Shown here: positions 21,503-32,860 of the stretch, one piece after another
Position numbering within the stretch: the stretch's first letter is position 1
Layout: every line of letters starts with the position of its first letter
DNA from: Spongospora subterranea f. sp. subterranea
Lineage: Eukaryota > Endomyxa: Phytomyxea > Phytomyxea > Plasmodiophorida
Length of the DNA stretch: 64,000 bases
Direction of reading: 5' to 3'
Assembly (NCBI GenBank): GCA_049724395.1
Contig: JAUGWO010000007.1
Coordinates: 248,001-312,000 of the forward strand
Notes under the pieces: generated by a model
Databases searched by the model: none
What the model was told of the DNA's origin: nothing
The model's input: the letters and a program-made list of their open reading frames with translations, nothing else
Translations under genes and position numbers: made by a program

Positions 21503-22828
21503 TCATTTATACAGATCAGACATTCCTTCACGTTCGTATAATTGTTCATTGGAAAACACGGCGGCTTCCAAGTCCAAATACATATCCGGATCAAGAGTAG
21601 GGTACTCTGGAAAGTTAGCATCGTGCCTTCTTGAAGGCAGTTCTTTTGGAAGGGATGACACTGAAGGGGGGTTGCCATCAGAGCTCTAATAGAACTATTT
21701 GAGTATAAAACGTTTTCAAAACACGATTTTGAAAACACTAATACCTTCACAGTATGTTTGCTAATAATAAATATATCCACAGGGTCACTGACACTTTCCA
21801 GTGAAATTTCATGCCTCATCTCGGATTCATACGAAGCCTGAGAAATGCTTAATGCAAAACATCCGTTCAAAAACACTTTATAGACCTGTTTAGGATCATG
21901 AAAAGTCAGTATAGTGCCTGTTGGAGCTTTAACTGCTAGAATTGTGTCACCAGATCTGCCTAAATTGGCACGAATATCATCATACGTCACATAACCAAGA
22001 TGCGAGGTTGCTTCTTCAGCTGAACATTTGTCCAATAAATGATGTCGGCCAGTTAAAGGTCGAGTCATTATCGTACCTTCCACGCTCTTCAAAGACGCGT
22101 CCATTCTTTCTAAGTACCCATCAATTATTCTTTCGTCGATAGCAAGGCGAGCAATTTCCGCAGTTAAATCATTTTTTTGCTCGGAAGAATCGGTAAAACC
22201 TGTCCAACTGGTTAATCGAGAAACTGTTGATTTTGGTACACCTACCGGCAGTAGAACCGCTCCACTGAATCATATTCTTGGAGTTTTTTTCAATCATTCC
22301 TAAAATGGAAGAGTAAATACTGGACCATGGCAATAACTTAAATATCATTTTAACCGATTCCTTCAAGAACGTTTGTGATGTCATAAATCCGCCTTTTTTG
22401 AACATCTGAATAATCAAATTCGTTTAGTTGTGAAAACGCGACCACTCCGTTTCACACACCAAGCTTAGCAGCAGCAACATTTAAATCTAGAATTCCTGAG
22501 CTTTCTTTCTGCAGGAGATCGACAAACTTTTTTGTCAAAATCCCCAATGAGCTGTCAATTCTTCCACTAGTTTCGGGGGTAATGACTGCTGACTGATCCT
22601 CTGAACACAGAGTATTAGCCAATACCGGTGATGACGAACAGATTTCGGCAAATTCATCTGGAAACCCATTGTTCAGCACCAACGGCAATGATACGGCAAT
22701 ATGTAATCAAAACAGTTCGTTGCGATACCTATCGATTGAACGGCTTGTAAAGGTTTCCGTCTTTTGGAGCGGTTGGGGTTGGCGATGTCATTAGACGACT
22801 GTGCAATAGCGCCAACCTGCTCTGTCAT
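21503..22828 (-). CDS. E2F transcription factor with Rb-binding tail
   Basis: Eight exons (22828-22729, 22657-22460, 22405-22355, 22299-22246, 22199-22077, 22019-21886, 21837-21745, 21685-21503) sum to 312 codons, giving 311 residues. The winged-helix DNA-binding domain reads SRIDSSLG-type start (GRIDSSLGILTKKFVDLL), LDLNVAAAKL, then VQKRRIYDITNVLEGIGMIE and NMIQWSG. A leucine-zipper-like stretch and the CC-MB domain follow (HLGYVTYDDIRANLG, TILAVKAPTGT, ISLESVSDPVDIFI). The C-terminus is acidic (YPTLDPDMYLDLEAAVF) and ends with LYEREGMSDLYK, which matches the pocket-protein binding motif of E2F1-5 (acidic-Gly-x-x-Asp-Leu-Phe/Tyr). It therefore looks like an activator-type E2F controlled by a retinoblastoma homologue. 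Its DP partner is not in this window. Confidence 0.95.
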
Positions 22829-23417
22829 CCGTGCTACCGGGAGTCGCTTATAGGGATAGAGCGCTCTAACGCCGCTCCACTTCTCTGAATCTGCTCCAGT
22901 TCAACGACACCCAGTGACCAAATAGGCCGCAATAAAAATGCGTAATCCTGTAGTCATGCAGGTGCCAGCGTAGCACTGTCTCATGCGTTACGCTAGGAGG
23001 AACTAATAATGGATCGGCCATGATTATCGCTTCGGGTAAGGCAGCGTTTTCTTCGATCCTCACAATGTGATTTGCATAACTGTTGTAACGCGTCATTGGA
23101 ATATGATGATGACTGGATCGCACGAAAGTGTCAAGTCAACCTAAAAAATCACGGAATATTGACTAATCGGCATTCATGCAATACGTCTGTATTTGTACAG
23201 TTCAGAACTGACGTTTTCGTATGCACATTCGATTCATGGATTGGTAGAGATGCCTATTCCGTCACCGAAATATCGATATTGCCAGGGGACGCCCACGATG
23301 GCCCACGGATGTTACAGAGAGGCTGTATCAATCTGCGTCACGGTGTATCTAGTGTCTGAGTCAGGTTTTTTCCGCGGGGCGATTTACAGTGCATCATCAT
23401 AAAGGGCCAAGGGGCGC
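22829..23417. promoter_or_regulatory. Bidirectional promoter region between E2F and SLC35B3-like genes
   Basis: A 589-base divergent spacer. A - strand frame within it (ATG near 23021) codes about 51 residues starting MADPLLVPPSVTHE; it may be an upstream ORF or chance. A TTGTACAG word occurs near 23196. No other feature is seen. Confidence 0.35.
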
Positions 23418-24775
23418 CATGGCAATATTGAAAGTTCCACAAACCAAAGATGCCAAGTCGATCGACCTTGAAAAAGGATCTTCGGCGAATTCCGATGCAC
23501 CTCATCTGGTCCCTATCAAAATCATGGGAGTCAACTTGAGTTCGCTTCCAGTGTTTGCTCAATTTTCGATTCTCTCTGGTGGCGTATTCGTCTTTTTCCT
23601 ACTTTGTGGCAGCGTTGAAGAAAACATGTTCAGCAACGTCAAGGGATTTTCCTTTGGATGGTATGAAAATCGCATTTCACGTCATCCAATTTTTTTAGCC
23701 CATCCGTTCCCAGGTACATGACAGTATTTGAGCTGCTTGGCTTTGCGATGATCGCCGCAGGCGAACATAGGTTAACTAATGGGCCGGGATTTACAAGACG
23801 AGCACCAATATCTAGCCATTTGACAGTCGCATGTTCAATGACTTTTGCACGAGGCCTTACTAATATGAGTTTGCAATATCTGAACTATCCTTCTCAAGTA
23901 ATATTCAAATCGCTAAAGTTGATAGTTGTCCTGATGGGCAGTGTGTTCATCTACAAGAAGCGGTCAGTTTAGTAATGGTGTCGTCATCTATGCTAAGACG
24001 TTGCAGATATCCTTTGGTGGAGTGGATATCATGCACAATGCTAGTCGTCTCAGCGATATTGTTTTCACTTGGAGACGCTGATGTTTCACCCAAATTTTCT
24101 TGGATGGGCATTGGCATAGTTTTATTAAGGTAGTCCCTGTATGATGCTTTTTCAATCGAATCGAGAAATTTACATGAATCACAGTCTATTTTTTGATACG
24201 TTGCATTCGAATTCACAGGAGCATGTGCTTCAGGTACACTTGAAATTGATTGTTTGGAAAGTGTTTAATTATCTTTAGTCACACAACGCGCCAATGCTCG
24301 AGCTAATGATTTTTGGAAACCTCTTCTCAGCAGGTCTTGCTTTTGTTGTAGTTCTGGTACTGGTTTGTTTTTGATAGGCATCGCGGAGTTTGAATCGGCT
24401 CTTTCAGATTTCTGGTGAATTCGTTGAAGCCTATGCATTCTGCCGGGAAAACCCTAGAATTTACGTCTACTTTGCACTTCGAATGCTTTTCGTTTACGCT
24501 GGCGTCCTTTGTTTTGTGGCCATAATCAAACGTTTTGGCGTTGTTGTGGCGACTACAATTACCACGTTCCGAAAGGTCTGATTGCCTCCGAACCTATGTC
24601 AGGCGTATTCTGACTTGATTCTCAGGTCTTGAGTGTTGTACTTTCATTTATACTTTTCCCAAAACCTTTTTCCAATGCATATATCATAGCAGGCTTAATT
24701 TTTTGTCTGGGAACTTACCTCAATGTTCGCGCGAAAACATTGCCTCGTACCCAAACAAAAACATATAAAGAATGA
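23418..24775 (+). CDS. SLC35B3-like nucleotide-sulfate (PAPS) transporter
   Basis: Start at MAILKVPQTKDAK. Exons carry VFAQFSILSGGVFVFFLLCG, MTVFELLGFAMIAAGEH, then LTVACSMTFARGLTNMSLQY followed by LNYPSQVIFKSLKLIVVLMG, the hallmark of SLC35B2/B3 carriers. Later exons have a glycine/serine-rich membrane helix, YFALRMLFVYAGVLCFVAII and TTITTFRKV, and the end reads FPKPFSNAYIIAGLIFCLGT with a basic tail. About ten transmembrane segments are expected. These carriers bring 3'-phosphoadenosine 5'-phosphosulfate into the Golgi for sulfation. Five or more introns are visible. Several middle exons (about 23970-24400) were identified only in part. Confidence 0.85.
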
Positions 24776-24803
24776 TGATTGCTTTATAAGTTTTGAGACA
24801 GTT

Positions 24804-27437
24804 TTATAATTTCGATCGATGATCGCATTTTACACTGGAATCTCCTGGGACTCGGTCCTTAGTGTTTGCGGCCAGCCAATCATTTGCTATTGGAGCGTCA
24901 AGAAAATTTGGATGGATTTTGAACGCATCGATCAACTGAAGAGCGTTGGGTTGCAGCTCGGCGCATAATTCCTGAAGTAGTTGCCGCATTGATCCGGCGT
25001 CGTTACTATTAAAATATTGTTTCTCCAAATAAAATGCCATGTTCTGATTTACAACATCGACGGCACTCAAGAGACAGATTTTCGAAAGGATTGGGTTGTT
25101 ACCACCCTCAACTATTGCCTTGAATCGGACTAGTACTTCATGTTCCATATGCGCGATGCCTAATCCAAGCAGTATCGGTAAACACTTATTGAGAACCTTG
25201 AGCTTGTTTTGAGGATTTCTGGGTAATTTAGCTCCATCGCGAAATATTGAACCTGCCTCCATTAGCAATGTCTTCTGTCTAAATGCAAGGGCTGTGACAT
25301 AGAGATCAATAACTCTATATCCCGACAAACTGATGCTGTTCCGTCTAAAAAATCCATAGTATTCCATGAAAATCGCAAATGCAGATTTCGCCTTGAGAAG
25401 TTTTCCATAATCCTTAAGCAGCGCAAGCGAAACCTGTCTGAAAACAATGAACATAGAAGAAATGTCATAAATATGATTGATGCTAACTGCAGCAAAACTG
25501 AATTATCGCCTTCCCAGGTGACGTCAATTTCTGTGTCTGACATCAGATTTCCAATCAGATTAGCAGCTAACAGACCCTGGCCACCGCAGCATTCTCGACA
25601 AGTTTGCAAAACACGCTGTCTAAAGCATTGTGTGAGCAAGAAATGAGCGCCAGACGTCAGTTACCTGTGCCAAGTAGACAACGGTTTTATTCCGGAAGCT
25701 AACACATGAAGATCCTTGTTCATGGTTTCTAGGTACTGGCAGAGATTGATACCTTGTTTCTTCATCTCCATAAAAACTTCCTGAAGTTTAAGCTGAATTG
25801 CTGTTAGTGCAAGCAAGTCGTCAAATAGGAACCCGTGTTATATCATTTGTTGCTAGATTTATCGCGTAAGTTTTCGCTAGCAGCGGGATAAGCCGTATCT
25901 GATGGCTTGAGTATTCAATGATAGGGGTTTCAGGTTGCCCTGGAGAAATGGCAAACTGTTTTCGTGTAAACGCATAACGCAAGGCTATTGCCAATCCAAG
26001 TTTGGCAAAGCTAATGGCGGAAATAGCTACACCTAATGGAAGCGGTGAGTTTGTAGCCCAATAATTTGATAATACTGAATACCTATTCTGCCCAAAACCA
26101 GTTGCCCGATCATCTTGGCAAACCTTTCCGCAGGGGAGCTAATCTCAGATACGTATCGACCGTCTTCGCCAACGTGCGAATTGCGATCAACTAGAGCATC
26201 ACGAGGAATTCTTACATTGGTCAGCCATAACCTTCCGTTGTCCACCTGTGGCGAAACGGATTCTTAAACAACAAAAAAAGTTGTCGAAGTAATAACAGGT
26301 TTATACCCCGTTAAGCCCTGAATTTGATTTAAGGAATCACCACACGAAAATGAATATTTACAGACCGCTTTTCGCCCCACAATCCATGATGTGTACACCA
26401 GAGACCACATTATTGTTTTCATCGCGTAGCCTAACAAGGAACGCATGGACTCCTTCATTTACGCCATCAACGAAGAGTTGAGCGAACACAATTCCATGTG
26501 AGCAATGAAGTGCCAGACCACCTAGATAACAATATTAATTATGGCAACAAATTACCCTGTTGTTTAAGGTGACCGATAACATGATTTGAGTAACTGATAA
26601 AGGGAAGCGTAAGGAAAGAAATGCGAATTACAATCACCTATCCAGTATTTCTGAGCAGAATCAGACGGCGTATTTAGGATGAATTCTTTGGTTTCCGCAC
26701 ATAAGACAGCTACGGTTTCTATCGATCGGGCGTCGGATCCATGGCCTAATTCAGTAAGACAAAAACAACCACGCATCTTGAGTGTTTGCACGTCTTTCCC
26801 TGCTTGTGGGTCAGAACAATGATACCTTCATAGGAATAAAAAATCACATACATAACGATTCTCGGTGATAATCACTGCCAACTATTGCAAGCGTCGCTCC
26901 GAATCTGATAACATTACATTCATGAATCGCAACGTTAAAGTTTAAAATTGTTGAAGTGCTTACAAACTGAAAAGCACACCGCATTTGGTAAGCATGTTAT
27001 TGCCAACATATGCAACTGGTTCCAGTGTTGCTGCCCACCGAGCAGGATTCTAACAATGGAATCACTATTTCATTCCGAAAACAATCGGTTAGAACCCTTA
27101 CTTCCCAGTAATCTCTGAAGCAAAACAAACCGGATTCTTGTGTGAAAACGCGAACTTGCTCCATGACTAATGATCTTTGCTCTGAAACACTCATTCCCTA
27201 ATCAACAATCTGAGCAAAATATTCAGCGAAAGTAGAAAAGCGTACAGTAAAGTCTCTCTTCCGGAAAATCGGATGGGTTGCAAGGAACTCCATTACCGCA
27301 CGCCGATGGCTCCAGTAGTAAGGAGTGTCTAGCAGAAGGTTTATACCTGCGACGTCGACATCCATTCTTGAATAACGTTCGCGTGATAGAATAGAAATGG
27401 GCGGACTTAATAAGGTGAGTTTCGTAAGGTACATCAT
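24804..27437 (-). CDS. Peroxisomal acyl-CoA oxidase
   Basis: The N-terminus follows an ATG at 27437 (or 27434), with ERYSRMDVDVAGINLLLD and HRRAVMEFLATHPIFRKRD. A middle exon has CFCLTELGHGSDARSIETVA, the acyl-CoA oxidase FAD/substrate-binding block. Others hold the domain that contacts the acyl chain (VRIPRDALVDRNSHVGEDGR). The long last exon has RVIDLYVTALAFRQKTLLME and ends DHRSKL, a textbook type 1 peroxisomal targeting signal. The enzyme oxidises acyl-CoA to 2-enoyl-CoA and makes hydrogen peroxide, the first step of peroxisomal beta-oxidation. About ten introns are present; I did not close every phase. Confidence 0.93.
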
Positions 27438-27459
27438 TGTACAGTACACAGTGTCGACG
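27438..27459. promoter_or_regulatory. TTGTACAGTACACAGTGTCGAC box at the acyl-CoA oxidase 5' end
   Basis: It lies immediately upstream of the first ATG and shares TGTACAGT with the other promoter boxes in the window, here close enough to overlap the transcription start. Confidence 0.3.
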
Positions 27460-28255
27460 GAGGGCGAAACAGTTTATATTCGGCGATACGGCAGAGTCAT
27501 GACGCGCTGACTACAGTAGCAAACCATGTCAACGGAAGTTGCCTTCCTGCCAGGGAGAATCGTCACATGGTTTAAACGCTCGGCATCGTTGAATGACACA
27601 CATATGGAATCATCGCTCCGATGGAAATAAACTGACGTTTATTTTGCTGAGATAGATGAACTGCGTCCATTCACAAACTTCGATACGAGAGCGGTGTAGG
27701 TTGCCATGGATGTTTTTTTCAAAGTAATGGTTCACTTATTTTGGTATCTGAACTCAGTTTAGCGGCTTCAAATCAATTCTGTCAAGTGCTTGATGTCGTG
27801 TTGTTCATACACAGTCAAAAGTTCCACTGGCATCTGACTCTGCATTTTCGATTCGTCGCTCTTCACCTTCAGTAAAATTGTACTGATTTTGGGTGACATC
27901 GTTGCAAGCAACGGGAGATGTGCAACGCTAACTGGATGATGCTAACCGCGATAATTGCCATAAAGAGCAGTTGGGCTTTCATAACGCTGCTTATCATATC
28001 TCAAGAAATGATTTAAAACCGACTACAACGATAGAGCTTTTGTCTAATGTACCCTTTAACGATAAAAAATCGATTGGCGATTTTTTTGGTGATAGATTGC
28101 GTCGATAGAATTTGCGAAACATTGATACAATATAGCATTACTGAGCTGAGGCTTTTCCGTAAGCCCCAACAAATACATCGGATGAAGATGCGTCTACACC
28201 AAACGTCACAGACGTTTGTTCTATCAAACTTCTTTTTCAATAATTCATGACTTTT
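27460..28255. other. Spacer without a confident gene
   Basis: On the - strand a short frame starting MSPKISTILLKVKSDESKM (about 27890-27770) has protein-like composition and ends after 43 codons. Upstream is a separate ATG frame with a hydrophobic start (MKAQLLFMAIIAVSI). I could not join them convincingly. Otherwise nothing is recognised. Confidence 0.35.
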
Positions 28256-28526
28256 TCAAAACTTAGCTATACTTGCATCAGGGTTGTCGATTGGGTCATC
28301 ATTGTCCTTGATCCCCGAGACCATCTGCGAGTACATATCAAAGAGCAGATTGACGACGCTGAACGAAAGCGGATTAACAACGATTGTGCGTGACACGTGT
28401 ACGGGTCCGTCCTCTGTAGCCCCATCATCACCAGTGACACTTCCCGCCCGCAGCGTCTTGGACCTGTTCACTCTTCGTTATCGGCCCGTTCTGCAAAGAT
28501 GAGGGCTGGTGATGCAGCATATCCAT
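28256..28526 (-). CDS. Possible small protein antisense to the start of the PQPPDG gene
   Basis: A - strand frame ending at 28256 reads VNPLSFSVVNLLFDMYSQMV and then an acidic DNDDPIDNPDASIAKF end. It can be joined in phase to an upstream exon with an ATG at 28526 through a 52-base intron whose donor (GTCCAAG) is poor. That start would overlap the first codons of the + strand gene at 28499. No family is recognised. Confidence 0.3.
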
Positions 28527-31500
28527 CGACCCAGGCGGGATCTCTCCCAAACTCCACTCCCGCTGCCCCCATTTTAGCTCGCGTTCTGTCAAACGAACCT
28601 GCAAATGAGCATGGTCCGAATTCTCTTGGAATCCGCTGCGTACCCGAATCGTATTCCAGGAACGCAGATCATGATGTTCAGGGAAATGCCCAAGCAGATG
28701 CGGCATCTGGGATGCATGTGCGAGATAAAAACACAATACCAAATTTTGATGACAAATCTTTTCTTAGGTTGAAAATCTTGTCAATTGCCCTGAATCATCG
28801 CATAAAAATGAAGTATTTCTCCCAAAAAAATTGATAAGTGTTCCAAGTGGCGTTTCCGAATTTGAAAAAGCAATTCCTCTTGACGCTACAGCTGCAATAC
28901 AGCAATCTTCCCTTGGCATCAATGAGGTTCTCCTATGTTGGATCCCTACTTTGCCAGTTCTGAATTGAACCTTCAAAGATTTTTTCAAATGTTCATTCGC
29001 TGAAGTTGGAGAAGCTTCATTACGCCGCCTCGTCCATGACCTCAAGTTCGATTGAGAAAGCGTCATTATCCATTGCTTCGAATTTAGTTATGCAGGCTGG
29101 TGCCGGAAGTTCCGCTCAGAACGTCAAAGATGATGTGTGGAGTTTGCTGTATTTTCACTACGTTCACTAATTGTCTGCTCAGTCCTCGACAAAGCCCAAT
29201 GCCGAAGGACTTTTAGCTTGCCGGCTCCCGCAACCACCAGATGGTAGATGGCTTGGATGTGGCCAAGGTGCTCACGCCCCAGTTCCATGTCTTGTGTGGA
29301 AACAGAAAGTCATAGGAATGCAAAAATATCGTTCTGAATTTTGATCATGTTGTTTTGTACTAGGGGTTGACCCATTCTAATCAAATTCACGATCAAATAT
29401 TTGCTTTCACGTCGACGCACTACTTCAATAACACAGCTTCGCTCAGATGCTCTATGCCTCAGCCTCCATTGCCTAGTCATGCTGGACCTTTAGTCGAAGG
29501 TTGTGGACAAGTAAGTGGGTTTTATTGTTGATATCACGCATACATTGATGGTTTGTAGTTGTCGCATCCAGATCGTGTTTGTGGTTCATGGATTTCAGCA
29601 GGCGTGTTAACTCATCTGGAAGCAAAACAAAAGCTTTTAGAGTGGAGACGGTCTGCTTCCTCATACGACAATAGCAAAACTGGGTATGTCACACAAAATT
29701 ATTTTAAGTCGACAGTTAAGAATTATGTAGAGTTCGCGTTGGCATGCGAAAACTGCCAGACAAAGATCGGTGCATAGTGCCGCAACCACCAGACGGCTCA
29801 AAGAGAGGATGTCTTGCAGTAAATCATCACCGCGATGCTGTATGCGAGTCATGGAAGGGGTTGGGCGTTACTTCTTTTCAGCGCAATCAGGCCGCGTCTT
29901 TTGGAGTGGCATAATATCCATCCTGATCCCGACAGAAAGCTCTGCTTTTTCTTTCAACCACCTGATGGAGCTCACCGTGGATGTGGTGCCCCTCATCACA
30001 AAGGGAAAATTTGCGCTTCATGGGCAGAGATCGACGTTCTAACTAGACAAGAGGTCAAAATGCGTCATTATTTGGTCTTGATCTTTTGCAAATTCGTTCC
30101 GTTAGGCAGTAAAAGCTGTACGTTTATCGCGAGCAGAAAATAAACCAAAAAAGGCTGTTAAACCGCGAAGTGATGCGGAAAAGTTATGTAATCTTCCTCA
30201 GCCTCCGGACGGTCGAGTAATTGGGTGCGGTGCTTCGTTTCATCGGATGGCAGTTTGCGACAGTTGGTCCGCTTTTGGAGTCCCTAACCGTGAAGGCGTC
30301 AAAGTATTTATAATTTACTCCTCTTGAGACGTTTTCACCATTAAGATTATATTTTTATTAGGCCTACATTGATAAGTATCGGGTTGATTACTGTATTACA
30401 GGCGCACAGGCTCGAGTCTGCCGTGCCTTGCAACCACCAGATGGCAGAGTTAAAGGCTGTGGTTTAGGCTGGCACAGAGGAGCATGTCCCTCATGGAAAG
30501 TATGTTTCGCTTCAGTTAATGGTTAATGTATGTTGAACCTTAATTAGGCTATCGGTTTGACTGACAGAAAAGCTATCATGGAGCACATTCAGTCTTCTGC
30601 TGAGGCCGGCATATCTGTCAAATCTGAAACTGATAACGGCGCTGGATTGATCAGCAGAAGGATAAGTTTCAGCGGCATCTCGCGTCGTCAGGAATTTCCA
30701 GAATCTGCTGACGACCCCGATACCAGCGTCCAATATTTTTTAGAAGGGGATTTTGATCGTTCTATTCAAGAGTTAACCAAACGGTGAACCCTTTTGTTTT
30801 CGATTGCCACCATACTCAGTTGTTTCAGGATTCAGCAACATCCAGACCGTGCATTGTTGTACAATAACAGAGGCGTCGTATACGCAGAAAGAGGTTGGAC
30901 TGACTTAGCCATAAGGGACTGGAGCAAGGTAGTCTGGCGACTCCCCTGTTCATCCAATCATTAATTCTTCCCGCCAAAAGTCTCTAGATTTGGATCCCAA
31001 TTATTCTGATGTGTTTGCGAATCGTGGTCTGGTCCGCGTCAGCGTTGCAAAACCGGTTCTGGCCAGCGATGATTGCCGAAAAGCAATCTCGTCCTCACAA
31101 GGTTTATGCAGCGAGTTAGTTAGGTTGTCTCTTGCCATGGCTTTGTACGAATCTGGAGATTTTGCTGGTTGCTGTGATGAATGTCGCCGGATCCTAGAAA
31201 TTTCATCCTCGAACTTCCGCGCCCGCTGTTTAATGGGTCTTGCTAATGGCGCATTACGGCAATTTGACAAGGCTGCTGAATGTTTTCAACAGTGCTTGCA
31301 CTCAAACATCGATAACGAGCGTATATCATCACTCCTTAACATTGCTAAAGATCAAATCGGAAGCGGTTGCCAATCTGCGTCTACCAAAAGAGTATCGGAT
31401 TCTACTACCGACGACAATGGAGATGAGACAATGACTATGGCGGATGAGAATGAGAATGAAAGCGATGCTCACGATGTCGACGTGGAAGATTCGTCAGACG

Positions 31501-31565
31501 ACGATGATGTTGATGGTCACGATGACGATACAGAATCAGATGACAATAGTGATGAAGACTCCTGA
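28499..31565 (+). CDS. Protein with six Cys/His 'PQPPDG' modules, TPRs and an acidic tail
   Basis: Thirteen exons (28499-28717, 28768-28926, 28979-29134, 29183-29308, 29364-29510, 29559-29683, 29731-29859, 29882-30053, 30106-30297, 30362-30499, 30548-30783, 30829-30928, 30981-31565) close in phase to 827 residues. After a Ser/Ala-rich N-terminus (to about residue 185), six copies of a ~27-40-residue module run to about residue 520: Cys, 2 residues, (P/F)QPPDG, 3 residues, GCG, 3-4 residues, His, 4-5 residues, Cys, 2 residues, Trp. Examples are CRLPQPPDGRWLGCG and CNLPQPPDGRVIGCG with later CDSW. Modules 1 and 3-6 lie one per exon. Spaced Cys/His residues suggest a zinc site. Residues about 575-740 form TPR-like helices (ALLYNNRGVVYAERGWTDLA, DVFANRGLVRV). 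The last ~60 residues are almost pure Asp/Glu/Ser. The exon 7-8 intron is only 22 bases (or 31 with the next acceptor). The function is unknown. Confidence 0.85.
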
Positions 31566-31669
31566 TGTTCTCACTTAAGTATTTATATAAAGTTATCAAG
31601 TACATATTTGCTCGACATATTTAATACCGCCATTCAATAGCGATTCGATCCGTAAAAGCGGCGCTGATT

Positions 31670-32378
31670 ATGGTGAAGTTCTCTTCTTTACTGTGTGGTT
31701 CCTCCATAATCGTGCGGGGTCTAAAATAGAATCACAAATTTAAATAACACGGTTTATGTTGATTCTAAATGTTGACACTCTTCTTGCCTTGTTTTAGAGG
31801 AGGTTTTTCCAAAGCCCGTGGGGACGGAGCCACTCTCATTTCTTGCCCTCGCAAATGCAATCTTTATACAAGGTAGCTGCAACATTTGGAGGCCGTCGAA
31901 CGACGGCAACGTTAACGACAGCAAACAAAACCTTGCTTGAGGTTCATAAACAAGAGGCGCTCCGAATTGATCAACTTCGTGGATTTTCGCTGCCGCGCTT
32001 TTCTGCCGGAGACATGATCAAGTATATTTGCGCTCTTAGCATTTCGTAATCTGTTTTTTATTTTGACCTATGTCCTAGATTTGAAATGCCCCAAACTATG
32101 TCGCCAGATGAAACTCGCAAATGCGACGTCATCGAAGGCCTCGTCATTGCTCGACGGAACCGAGGGCATGATTCGACATTTACTGTTCGAAGCATCGTGG
32201 ATGGTCTCGGATGCGAACAGACAGTCCCGGTATACAGTCCCTGGATTCGTAATTTTCAGGTAAATCATCGCTGGTTCGCTGTTATAAGCCTAATTTTCTA
32301 CAGGTTACTAAAAGACAGCGTACACGCCGAGCAAAGCTGTATTATATGCGGCAAAGGCCTAACAGCTTGGAGATATAA
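31670..32378 (+). CDS. MRPL19: Mitochondrial ribosomal protein bL19m
   Basis: Four exons (31670-31711, 31798-32021, 32079-32259, 32304-32378) sum to 174 codons. Exon 1 and the start of exon 2 form a basic, serine-rich presequence (MVKFSSLLCGSSII then RRFFQSPWGRS), typical of mitochondrial import. The bL19 core follows: FSLPRFSAGDMIK, CDVIEGLVIARRNRGHDSTF, TVRSIVDGLG, VYSPWIRNFQV and the terminal RRAKLYYMRQRP. bL19 sits at the interface of the large and small subunits of bacterial-type ribosomes. Confidence 0.95.
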
Positions 32379-32612
32379 CTGATAAGATTTATACTGTTAT
32401 GAATACATTCATTCAGCGGATCCCCCCTTAGATTGATATCCTGCTGTTTTCACTTTTTATTGACGGGAATCGATGGTGAGTTAATAATGATGCGCATTAC
32501 GATGGCTGTAGTCAAGTCGCTTGAATGCTTTTTCATGATGAGGCTCAAGATGTTCATGTTCTAGATCCGAGAGGCCCGTAAATTGCAGGCGTCTTGAGTC
32601 ATAATCGTGGAC

Positions 32613-32858
32613 ATGTGGAAACCTGTTCTCAGGCAACACCCCTCACATGCTGACTGGCCGCTCTTTATAGAAGGTCTAGTTAAACAAGTTGTTCTTGCGG
32701 ATCCATACTCGGCTTCAGATAAATTGGATTTCCAAACAAAGGCTCCGTTCCCGCAAATACCAGACGGGCAGTGGTGGTTTCCCGTTCTTTGTGGAGCAAA
32801 GTCAGAAGTCACTCTGTGTCGCTATTTCCCTGGATTCCTCACGGACTTACGTCTGTGA
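32613..32858 (+). CDS. 81-codon ORF ending two bases before the DNAJC21 start
   Basis: An ATG-initiated frame (MWKPVLRQHPSHADWPLFIE...) with Trp/Pro-rich composition (QIPDGQWWFPVLCG) stops with TGA at 32856-32858. The ATG of the DNAJC21-like gene follows at 32861. It could be an upstream ORF in the DNAJC21 leader, a separate small gene, or chance. No family is recognised. Between 32379 and 32612 I see nothing else. Confidence 0.4.
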   Translation: MWKPVLRQHPSHADWPLFIEGLVKQVVLADPYSASDKLDFQTKAPFPQIPDGQWWFPVLCGAKSEVTLCRYFPGFLTDLRL

Positions 32859-32860
32859 TC

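Noticed and set aside
22866-23123. - strand frame upstream of E2F
   Set aside because: Only about 51 codons from the first ATG, in a divergent promoter, with no family or splice partner. Mentioned in the promoter entry only.
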